Shown: piece by piece, positions 1-7,230 of the stretch
Layout of the letters: the number at the start of each line of letters is the position of its first letter
Numbering within the stretch: position 1 is the first letter of the stretch
Translations under genes and position numbers: made by a program
Notes under the pieces: generated by a model
What the model saw: only the letters and a program-made list of their open reading frames with translations
Told to the model about the DNA's origin: nothing
Database searches by the model: none
Origin: Rariloculus sp965263005
Lineage (GTDB): Bacteria; Pseudomonadota; Gammaproteobacteria; Steroidobacterales; Rariloculaceae
Direction of reading: 5' to 3'
Assembly: GCF_965263005.1 (NCBI RefSeq)
Contig: NZ_OZ253579.1
Span: forward strand, 1,922,001-1,986,000
Length of the DNA stretch: 64,000 bases

Positions 1-283
1 TTGCGGTTGCCACGGCACTCACGGTTGAGACCAGTTGCCGCGTCTCCGTGCGCACGTCGTCGACTGCCTTCTGAACAGCTTCAACCTTAGCCTCAAACTC
101 GATCAACGTTCCAACCTTCAGCTTTTGCGCGAAGGGAAGCACAAGAAAAAAGACAACCATCGCCAAGTACGTCGCAGCAGTGGATGTTAGCTCGCCGGTA
201 GGGGGGAACCCGACGTGCAAATGCAGCGCCCAAATAAAATAAACAGCAATTGCTCTGGAGCAGATCGAAAACGCGTTTTTCAT
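1..283 (-). CDS. Membrane protein, two N-terminal TM helices and charged helical tail (partial)
   Basis: This reading frame starts with ATG at 283 (MKNAFSICSRAIA) and runs off the left edge without a stop, so about 94 residues are visible. Two hydrophobic segments (about residues 7-22 and 34-51, the latter AMVVFFLVLPF) are followed by a charged, helix-forming stretch rich in E, K, V and A (about 60-90) that could form a coiled coil. The shape suggests a small inner-membrane protein with a soluble tail. No ribosome-binding site is obvious. The family cannot be named because the C-terminus is missing. The frame is supported by continuous codons and a plausible membrane topology only. Confidence 0.5.
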   Translation of the reverse strand, partial: MKNAFSICSRAIAVYFIWALHLHVGFPPTGELTSTAATYLAMVVFFLVLPFAQKLKVGTLIEFEAKVEAVQKAVDDVRTETRQLVSTVSAVATA

Positions 284-490
284 TTGACCAGAAATGATTT
301 TATGCAGGAGCTACACCGTGTAGCGAGGTTGCTGATGATACAAGGTTCCCCTTGGATTGAACGGTCCCAACTTTCCCGGAGGCCCCATTTTGAACCGCCC
401 CTGGTATGCCGGAGACTCTAACGTTTGAGCCCGCATGCGTGTTCCGTTCGGTTACCTGCTTCCTGGGGGGGAGCGATATGTCGTCACGGC

Positions 491-1267
491 CTATCGCGAC
501 ACCCGTCGATTGGGCCATTCCTTGTAACGATGGGCGTACAAACTGAGGCCGGCAAGAGATTCGCTCAGCGCCTTCTTCATCCAACCGCCACGCCCACCGA
601 AATTCCCAGAGACAATGAACATATAGATGTCCGCGAGCTGCAAGAGCCGGGAGTGATGGGAACGGCAAAAATACACGCCCCCCACGATACTCTTCAAACC
701 GATACCGTATTCCCAGGGCGTGCCCAACTGTCGAAACCGAGAAAAGTCCTGAGCCATGTTTCTGGCTTGTTCATCGTCGAGATCGCCTACGAGTATGCAA
801 CTGCTGCTGTCCGGGACCGCGCGCTCAAGCCGTTCCACGAAATGCGCAAAGGCAAATTTGGCGGCGTCCTTTCCCTTGTACAAGTGGCTTAGATTTATCG
901 CGGAGTAAACACGCTTCACATCTTCCGAATCGCTGATTATCTTTGCAAGCCGCGCCATCACATCAATCCTGTCGGCCGGCGCCCAGCCCTTGAAGTTCGC
1001 CTTGCCGAAATAGCAACAACTGGCATGAAATTCGGTTTCGATCGTAAGCTCCGCCGTCCCGAACAATTCCGTGGAGACCTCGGCAAGCTCCTGCTCCAAC
1101 TCGCGAATCCGATCAGCCGGAACGGCCAGCCCGCCGACCAGGTAGTGATCCCGCCCGTGCTCGGGCATGGCCTTGACTTCGTCAAAATACGCAACGTACA
1201 AGCAGAGCCCTCCCTTGCTTACTTTCCCTTGTATGTACTGACTTCCCGGTTGTCCGAGAAAAACCAC
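491..1267 (-). CDS. DUF3800 family protein
   Basis: The 258-residue product begins its recognisable domain with YVAYFDEVK (about residues 24-32, acidic pair D29/E30) and ends it with SRLLQLADIYMFIV. These are the two signature regions of DUF3800, a family with an RNase H-like fold suspected of nuclease activity and often found near mobile elements and defence genes. The YFDE motif lies close to the N-terminus, so the true start must be upstream of it. ATG at 1267 is possible, and an in-frame GTG at about residue 16 is an alternative. It sits in the accessory part of the window with no operon partner. The function is inferred from the family only. Confidence 0.75.
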   Translation of the reverse strand: MVFLGQPGSQYIQGKVSKGGLCLYVAYFDEVKAMPEHGRDHYLVGGLAVPADRIRELEQELAEVSTELFGTAELTIETEFHASCCYFGKANFKGWAPADRIDVMARLAKIISDSEDVKRVYSAINLSHLYKGKDAAKFAFAHFVERLERAVPDSSSCILVGDLDDEQARNMAQDFSRFRQLGTPWEYGIGLKSIVGGVYFCRSHHSRLLQLADIYMFIVSGNFGGRGGWMKKALSESLAGLSLYAHRYKEWPNRRVSR

Positions 1268-1378
1268 CAGATCCAGGCGGCCCCGCTTCGCTGGCGTCGC
1301 GGTTTCTCATTACTGGCGATCACCAATTCCTACACGCCCATTCCACGCGCGCGTCGCACCGTCTACCCGTCGTTTCCG

Positions 1379-1410
1379 AGCCTGTAATCTAGTAATCCAG
1401 ATTACAGGCT
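1379..1410. repeat. 12-bp perfect inverted repeat
   Basis: AGCCTGTAATCT (1379-1390) is followed by an 8-nt loop and its perfect reverse complement AGATTACAGGCT (1399-1410). It lies between the 5' end of the DUF3800 gene and the start of the YecA-like gene. There is no T-run on either side, so it is not a classical intrinsic terminator. It could be an operator, a recombination site or the trace of a mobile element. Confidence 0.6.
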
Positions 1411-1488
1411 GGGCGTCTACGGCTATACGATCCGCCGAGCCCGAAGCAAAGGCGCGACCGGGTTCGTGGCGACGAAGAACCCGAAGCC

Positions 1489-2211
1489 ATGAGCGGTTTT
1501 GGGTGGAGCGAGGCGCAGTGCGCGGTACCTGAGGAAGGCGCCCATGACGTGAACGAGGAACTCGACTGGCTGGCGGGCATGCTGGGGATACTGTCCGTCA
1601 AAGGCGGCGCGATGTCGGTCGTGGAGATGGACGGGTTCGTGGCGGGGCTGGCGCTGCAACCGGAGAGGGTGCCGCTCTCGGAATGGATGGCGCATGTTCT
1701 GGGCGAGGGCACCGAGTTCGAAGACAACGACGCGGCGCGGGTATTCGAGTCTGCGGTGATCAGGCACTGCAACGGGGTCATCCGGACGCTCGCGGACGAA
1801 GCCGAGTTGTACGGACCGGTGCTGGAAGTCGACGAGGGCACGCACGAGGTGATCTGGAAACCGTGGATCGGCGGATTTTCCCGCGCCATGCGGTTGCGCC
1901 CCGGCGCCTGGGCGCGGATCGAGGCGAGCAAGGAACTGGATGTGCTCGAGGCGATGCAGGTGGTGCAGACGCTGTACGCGGCGGCGAACGGCACGAGCCG
2001 GCTGTCCGAGGAAGGCCTGGACCTCCTGGACACGATGGCGCCGGTACTGATCGGCGGAATGGTGCAGGACCTGAACGAGATCAAAGAGTCCCAAGGCGCG
2101 AGTGCGGCAGAACGGCTCGGGCGGGAAGCGGTTGGCGGAACGAGGGTGCGGGACGCATTGTGCGGCTGCGGGTCGGCGCGCCCGTCCCATGGCTGCTGCG
2201 GCGCGCACTGA
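1489..2211 (+). CDS. UPF0149/YecA-like protein with C-terminal SEC-C-like cysteine motif
   Basis: The 240-residue protein matches the YecA/YgfB (UPF0149) pattern: an N-terminal helical part with ELDWLAGMLGILSVKGGAMS and MDGFVAGLAL (a short helical metal-free fold in the family) and a middle KPWIGGFSRAM segment. The C-terminus CGCGSARPSHGCCGAH resembles the zinc-binding SEC-C motif of SecA and YecA, although the lysines usually found between the cysteines are replaced. Such proteins are cytosolic and of uncertain role, possibly a metal-dependent chaperone or ribosome-associated factor. ATG at 1489 follows a GAAG purine stretch. A membrane-protein gene starts 38 bp downstream on the same strand. 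Confidence 0.75.
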   Translation: MSGFGWSEAQCAVPEEGAHDVNEELDWLAGMLGILSVKGGAMSVVEMDGFVAGLALQPERVPLSEWMAHVLGEGTEFEDNDAARVFESAVIRHCNGVIRTLADEAELYGPVLEVDEGTHEVIWKPWIGGFSRAMRLRPGAWARIEASKELDVLEAMQVVQTLYAAANGTSRLSEEGLDLLDTMAPVLIGGMVQDLNEIKESQGASAAERLGREAVGGTRVRDALCGCGSARPSHGCCGAH

Positions 2212-2249
2212 GGCGTGGTGCGGTGTCAGCCTGGCCCGATAAGGGGACA

Positions 2250-3017
2250 ATGAACCGGCACGCAGAGGGCGCGGCGGTGGAAAAGCTCTCGCAGGGAACC
2301 ATCGGCGCGAGACGATTGCTGCAAGTCGTGTCGCTGATCGGGTTTCTGGTCGCGATCGTGCCGTTGTCGACGGACTCCGTGTCGGTTTTCGGGATTGGCT
2401 TCAGCATCGGCGAAGACGTGTTAAAGGGTATGCTGATGCTCGTCCTGATCTATCTGACGGCCGCCTTCGTTGTGCGGGTGCTTACGGATGTCGCCGCGGC
2501 CGGGCCTTCGCGGCTGGAAGTTAGGCTCAGCGAGAGGATCAACGGACAGACCGACGACATTGGCCATGGGACGATGGAGCGGCTGGCGAACCTGCTGCCT
2601 TCCGGATCGGGCGAAACGTTCCACTCGGATAGTTTCGCATCGCTGCTCAACGATGCGGTGCCGAAGACACCGAGGTACCGGGTCGGGATGATCAAGAACA
2701 CCATCTCGGACATTGGACAATGGAAATCTCGCAAGTCCTGGGGAACGGACGGGAAAGGAGCGGTTCGCAAAGACGCCGTCGAGCAGGAATTTGAGCCGGT
2801 GCTGGAGGAATTGCTGGAATCCCACGAGGCAAGCTGCAAACGGCGACGGCTGTGGAATGCCCCCGGGTGGGTGTTGCATCGGGGATTGATTATGCTGAGG
2901 TTCACGTTCTTCGACGCGCTGGCTCCGTTGTTGATCGGGTTGCTGGCGATAGCGCTACTGTGCGGCTGGATGGATGGCGCTTGGATTCTTGACTCACTTG
3001 GCGTTGGGACGCAATGA
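2250..3017 (+). CDS. Hypothetical inner-membrane protein
   Basis: The 255-residue product starts at ATG 2250 behind a clear AAGGGG ribosome-binding site (2241-2246). The same frame is open further upstream, but that part overlaps the YecA-like gene and is arginine-rich shadow sequence. Three hydrophobic segments are visible: LLQVVSLIGFLVAIVPL (about residues 27-43), VLKGMLMLVLIYLTAAFVV (about 62-80) and DALAPLLIGLLAIALLCGW near the C-terminus. A soluble region of about 130 residues lies between segments two and three. No family is recognised. It probably shares a transcript with the preceding YecA-like gene (38-bp gap), but no functional link is evident. Confidence 0.65.
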   Translation: MNRHAEGAAVEKLSQGTIGARRLLQVVSLIGFLVAIVPLSTDSVSVFGIGFSIGEDVLKGMLMLVLIYLTAAFVVRVLTDVAAAGPSRLEVRLSERINGQTDDIGHGTMERLANLLPSGSGETFHSDSFASLLNDAVPKTPRYRVGMIKNTISDIGQWKSRKSWGTDGKGAVRKDAVEQEFEPVLEELLESHEASCKRRRLWNAPGWVLHRGLIMLRFTFFDALAPLLIGLLAIALLCGWMDGAWILDSLGVGTQ

Positions 3018-3057
3018 GGCAGAAGTTCAGATCCAGTCTGAAAACTACTCATATTGA

Positions 3058-3426
3058 GGACGTGACTTTGACTGGGTTGCAGAGCAGACGACAAATGGGC
3101 TGGGCGCTCACATTCCGTTTGCGCGCCTTGAGGCGATCCGGATCCTGCTGGCGAAGCACGAAGTGCGCAGGCGGCTGAACTCGGTTGGCCTGCATCCAGG
3201 CTACGGCCGGATCAACCAGTGGTGCGGAGCGCTTGACTAAGAGTTCGAGGCGGGCGGTGTTAGCCTCGGGACGATCAACCGGCGCGACATCGCGGAGGAG
3301 GTGCGGGCGCTCGCCGAGGCGGACGTTCCGGACGACGATGTTCTGGCGAGTTTCGACGCATTCATGCGGGGACCGACAGCGGAGGAGATCGCGGACATGG
3401 AGAGGATGTTCGATGGTGCGGAATAG
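3058..3426 (+). pseudogene. Degraded ORF with internal stop codon
   Basis: In one frame from about 3058 the translation reads as ordinary protein (FDWVAEQTTNGLGAHIPFAR, then a helical stretch) up to a TAA at 3238-3240. It continues in the same frame as a clearly helical acidic tail (DVPDDDVLASFDAFM) to TAG at 3424-3426. No ATG or ribosome-binding site precedes it. The natural codon texture on both sides of the TAA suggests a decayed gene of about 120 codons. Its family is not recognised, and chance cannot be excluded. Confidence 0.35.
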
Positions 3427-3545
3427 AAGCGACATTTCGCGCGGGCGCACTGGTTGCGGGCCGGCTCGACGGCGACGCAGGAAGAACGCGACTGCTAGAG
3501 ATTGCCGGCTCATCACAGCGGGACGATGGCAGTGATGGTAGATAG

Positions 3546-4670
3546 ATGAAGGTTCTCCTCGCTCCGCTATTCTTCAAAGAGCGGCTGTGTAAGCATTGCG
3601 CCCGATTGTTCTACAAGGAGAATCCTGGCAGTTGGACCGGGGTCTACGAGTTCGAGTCTTTGCCTCCATTAGGATCTTACGATCCTGACCGCGGATTTGT
3701 TCCGGATCTGCCTTCTCTCCTTTTGTTCGATGAGTTCGTGCTCGATGGAGAAGCCTACGAGAGACTTCGAAATCCGGGCCATAGACCTTGGCTTAGAGAA
3801 TGGTCCGAGTTGCTTGAAGTCCTCGATAGTGAGGGGGCAATTGCCGTTGAAGATGTACAGGCGGCTGCCTCGACCCACTCTCATAGGCGTGGGTGGATGC
3901 TTAGGAGGGATATGCAGGAGCCTACAAGATGGTGGCAGGCCATGGGCTACCATGATGCTCTTGTAGGTGGTGCTCAAAGGTTGCTCGGGGAGGATCCAGG
4001 TACGGCCCAGGAATACTCTTGGGAGTTCGACCCTGAGGCGCGGTATGGCATAAAGGGAATAGATGGGCACACGCATGACTTGAGCGTAGTCCTTGGCGAT
4101 GGCGCCGACTCGGGTAACGAGGCTCATGCAAAGTTATATTCGCGGTCGGTCGGCAACGTGGCGCGCCAACTGCGCGAAGTAAATGCGTGCCTCACTGCCT
4201 GCGATGTGCTTGGTGTGGCACCAATGATGTGGGCACCCTACCGAAGATATCTTCAGGAGAAATTGGCTTCGACAGGGGCGAAGGACGAATCTGCAGCGGG
4301 GAAAGAGTTCTTTGAGCTGGCCTTTCCGGCGTATGCTCCGACGTCAATAGACGAGTTCTCAAAGCTGCGAAGAGATCGCAGGATTGGTGCCTTGCGTTCC
4401 GAGATTCGGCGCGCTTCGGAGCACGGTGATTTGATTGACCCACGCTATCCCCAAAGGGTACTTGACGAAGTATTGCGATTGGAGCGTACAGGTGCGAAAG
4501 TGCGCCGGATAGCCGGCTGGGTAGCATCGGCAGTAGGAAGCATCCCGGTGCCAGGTCTTGGCATCGCGGCGACAGCGACGTCAGAGGTAGTTAGCGTTGC
4601 GTTGAACAAGCGGAGAACGAGGCCGTGGCGCTGGTTCTATCTGATAAGCGACGGTAGAGGAGCAACTTAG
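3546..4670 (+). CDS. Unknown protein with C-terminal glycine-rich hydrophobic segment
   Basis: The 374-residue product is not recognised. The N-terminal part is a mixed soluble region containing LPSLLLFDEFVLDGEAYERL (about residues 55-75). The C-terminal 45 residues hold a hydrophobic Gly/Ala/Val segment, IAGWVASAVGSIPVPGLGIA, that could insert in or associate with a membrane, followed by a basic tail. GC content and third-position GC are visibly lower than in the gcv or receptor genes, suggesting horizontal acquisition. It lies just upstream of a trypsin-like protease gene on the same strand, among a DUF3800 gene, IS remnants and an OLD nuclease, so a role in defence or genetic conflict is possible. 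That is inference from context only. Confidence 0.6.
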   Translation: MKVLLAPLFFKERLCKHCARLFYKENPGSWTGVYEFESLPPLGSYDPDRGFVPDLPSLLLFDEFVLDGEAYERLRNPGHRPWLREWSELLEVLDSEGAIAVEDVQAAASTHSHRRGWMLRRDMQEPTRWWQAMGYHDALVGGAQRLLGEDPGTAQEYSWEFDPEARYGIKGIDGHTHDLSVVLGDGADSGNEAHAKLYSRSVGNVARQLREVNACLTACDVLGVAPMMWAPYRRYLQEKLASTGAKDESAAGKEFFELAFPAYAPTSIDEFSKLRRDRRIGALRSEIRRASEHGDLIDPRYPQRVLDEVLRLERTGAKVRRIAGWVASAVGSIPVPGLGIAATATSEVVSVALNKRRTRPWRWFYLISDGRGAT

Positions 4671-4775
4671 CGATCAAGGCAAGTTTGCCGAGGCAGCGCT
4701 AAGATGCTAAGTCGCCCAACACTGGCTCGGCGTCATGTTGTTGTGTTTGTCTCTTCGAATCTGGCGGAGATAACT

Positions 4776-5743
4776 GTGGCTAAAGCGAAGGATGTTGTCA
4801 CCACTATTCCTGCACTCATACCCAGACATCTGTTGTCCTTGGTCTTGCGAATAGACGTGTGCTTCACGAAGCAGCACGACAAGAAGAAAGGTCAGGGGTC
4901 TGGATTTGTAATTTCGTTGGACCCGGTACAAGGCCCGCCGCTTAGTGAACAGTTAAGGAAGTTGATAGTAGAAGTACTTGGGGGGTTCCTGCCGCCGCTG
5001 TTATTCGTGACCTGTAGGCATGTGGTGGATTATGGCTACCTCAGGCAAGAGTACGGCTGGGACCTCTCTCGCTTGGTCGTTCGATGCTTCGATGAAGGTG
5101 GAATACAATTCCCTCCCGCCCACTTCCCGCTTGAGGATATCTGTGTACTAGTTCCGAAGAATGAAAAGCTGGATCTGGCGTTGATAGCTGTGAAAATCTC
5201 GAGTGCTGGTTTTAAGCCGATTTTCTCTGCCGCAAGTAGCATGGGCACCAAGGTGAGTTCATTTAGTGCAGCACGCATCACGCAGGATTTGCCCTTGTGC
5301 GACGCTATGCCTTGGGGAGCAGAGATTGGTTTCACCTCCATCCAACCGTGGACCAATGGTTACCCGATACTACGATCTGGACGTGTATCCAGCGACCCGA
5401 AAGGCAAATTCCAATCACCAGACATAGATAAGGACGACATATATCTGTTGGAGGCGCAGTCCTTTGCAGGCAGTTCAGGTGCTCCGGTAGTGTCCTATCC
5501 AACCGGGCACCCGGCTTTCGACTCAATGACAATCACTTACGGTAGCGGTGTCAGTCGCGATTTTGAAAAGTACCGTCGCCCCACTTGGTAGGAATCATGT
5601 CTGGTCACATCGTCAACGACAAGCATGAGAGTGGCGAACTGTACAAACTCCACGTCGGCTTGTCCTATTGCCATAAGCTAGACGCGTTACATCGCGTGTT
5701 GTTTGAAGAAGAGCTTGAGCAGCTATGGCCCAAGCCGATATAG
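4776..5743 (+). CDS. Trypsin-like serine protease, frameshifted near the 3' end
   Basis: The protein shows the chymotrypsin-fold triad in order: GSGFVISL then VTCRHVVD (H82), KLDLALIAVK (D133) and SFAGSSGAPVV (S234), numbered from GTG 4776. That GTG has a good GGCGGAG site upstream, whereas the in-frame ATG at 4704 has none. The frame ends at TAG 5589-5591 after RDFEKYRRPTW. One frame over, from about 5567, the expected continuation appears (VPSPHLVGIMSGHIV) and runs to TAG 5741-5743. The break lies at the GAAAAG run (5565-5570) and equals one missing base. It may be a sequencing error, a disabling mutation or a -1 slippage site. No signal peptide is seen, so the enzyme is probably cytosolic. 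Confidence 0.65.
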
Positions 5744-5924
5744 CCTTCTGGCTAATGACTCGGGAATTCCGAATGATGCCCGATGGACTGCAAGGGTTGG
5801 CAGCGCAGTGGGCGAGTAGGCCAGGATTCTCTCGAGCCTTATCACGCATCAGCCATGGGTCGCGAGGGCCGCCGCCGTCAGTGGTGAGTGTCAGAAACTT
5901 TGTGTGTGAGCTGATTTACAAGAG

Positions 5925-6158
5925 TCAGGGAACCCGTTCCCTGGTTTGTGAGCGACCCTCGTGACAAACCCATGCCAGCCGGCGGCGCGCTTCGATCAAT
6001 AGCGGCTGCGCCCGTGCGTTCAGCCGCTTGTTGCGCGCGATCCCCACGATGTAATCGACGCCATGGCGCTCGCACCACGAAAGCATCCCCCAGCGGCAAA
6101 ACCCGCTGTCGCCCCGGAACGTGATCTTGACCTTCGGCCACGTCTTGCGCAGCCGGTT
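5925..6158 (-). pseudogene. IS1380-family transposase fragment
   Basis: The minus-strand translation contains VKITFRGDSGFCRWGMLSWC followed by HGVDYIVGIARNKRL, the DDE-domain signature around the second catalytic Asp in IS1380-type transposases (consensus RGDSGF...GVDY..GLA.N..L). Only about 75 residues remain. The start and the rest of the catalytic domain are absent. The fragment abuts an IS110 fragment in a different frame at about 6158, so one element was probably inserted into or recombined with the other. It is non-functional. Confidence 0.65.
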
Positions 6159-6408
6159 GAAGGATCTCGAACGCCGGGATCCAATACACGCCGGTCGATT
6201 CCATCGCCACCGTCGCAATCCCCAGCCCCTTGAGCCATTCGGCCAAGCGATGGAGGTCGTTGGTGAACGTCGAGAACGTACGCACCGGTTTGGCATCCAA
6301 GTCTTCGGACACCGCCACCACATGGAATCGCGAACCGATATCGATCCCGGCGGCCCGTGGATGAACCACGGACCACTTTCTCTTTCTGCCTTTCGTTCGT
6401 GCCATCAC
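6159..6408 (-). pseudogene. IS110-family transposase N-terminal fragment
   Basis: About 83 residues of an IS110 (DEDD-type) transposase remain: AAGIDIGSRFHVVAVSEDL at the N-terminus and VAMESTGVYWIPAFEIL just before the break. These are the D...E signature motifs of the RuvC-like domain. Homology stops at about 6159, where an IS1380-like fragment begins in another frame. The C-terminal serine-containing domain is missing, so the protein cannot be active. The mosaic shows repeated insertion and decay of mobile elements here. Confidence 0.7.
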
Positions 6409-6579
6409 TCACTCTCCTGCCTTGTCATGAGCCGGAGGGCGGGACGGCGGAAAACATCAATTTCCTAAACGGGCTCCTGCATCGAGGGCACCAAATTCCG
6501 GTCCGCTACTGTCCCTGGACCACGTTTCCCTGCGGGGTAAGAATCCACCAATAAGTCGACGGCCGCTCCCCCCGGCAAG

Positions 6580-7077
6580 TCAATAGTCTACGCGCGCTTC
6601 CGAGTTTCTGTCACACCAGGAGGGCCGCGGCGGCCTTGGGGCGTTTCCCTGCACGTCCAGAATCGTGTGCGCGGTGTGCAACTCGTGCTCCAGACGAGCC
6701 ACTTGCGCCTCCAGCGCGCGCACCTTCGCGTCCAGCGGGTTGCGTTCGGCCGGTTTCGCGCCGCGCTTCTTCGAGGCCAACTCCCGCAGCGAACCCTTGC
6801 GCCGGGCCTTGCGCCAAGCCGTCAGATGCGAGCTGTACAACCCCTCGCGGCGAAGCAGGCGGCCCACCTCGCCGGGCTGTGTGCAGCGCTCCGCCTCCTC
6901 CAGGATCCGCAGCCGATACTGCGCGGTGAACTGGCGCCGCTTCGGCTTGGCCACGACCTCCGGGTCCGGCCTCGGTCTTGCGCGGCCGGCCCTGGGGGCC
7001 TCGTCGCTACGCTCCTCGACCTCCAGGGCCGAATACGAAATCTCATTCAATGTCATCGAGTCTCTCTCTGCGGTCAT
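6580..7077 (-). pseudogene. IS3-type OrfA-like transposase remnant
   Basis: The 165-residue frame contains the helix-turn-helix region of IS3-group OrfA proteins (RRQFTAQYRLRILEEAERC, then GLYSSHLTAWRKARRKGSL). A C-terminal leucine-zipper-like segment follows (KVRALEAQVARLEHELHTA). The usual ending ILDVQGK..AALL is out of frame after ILDVQGN: the neighbouring frame reads GKRPKAAAALLV, so a small insertion has shifted the frame. No OrfB catalytic gene follows at lower coordinates, where an IS110 fragment lies instead. The element is therefore an orphan remnant. Confidence 0.65.
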
Positions 7078-7230
7078 CGGTCTTCACCTCCACCGCCCTA
7101 CAGTAATTCCAAAGGTCGCTGGTGTCTCAGTGATGTTGGCAGAGAGGGTTGCGGGGCCGGGACGAGAGCTTGGCAGTTATGGGTACCTGTGTGCTATCGG
7201 GATGCAAGGGATTAGGTCGCGCGCCGGGCG

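Noticed and set aside
5725..5964. 79-codon plus-strand frame after the protease
   Set aside because: Overlaps the protease tail and IS fragments; composition is not protein-like beyond a short stretch.
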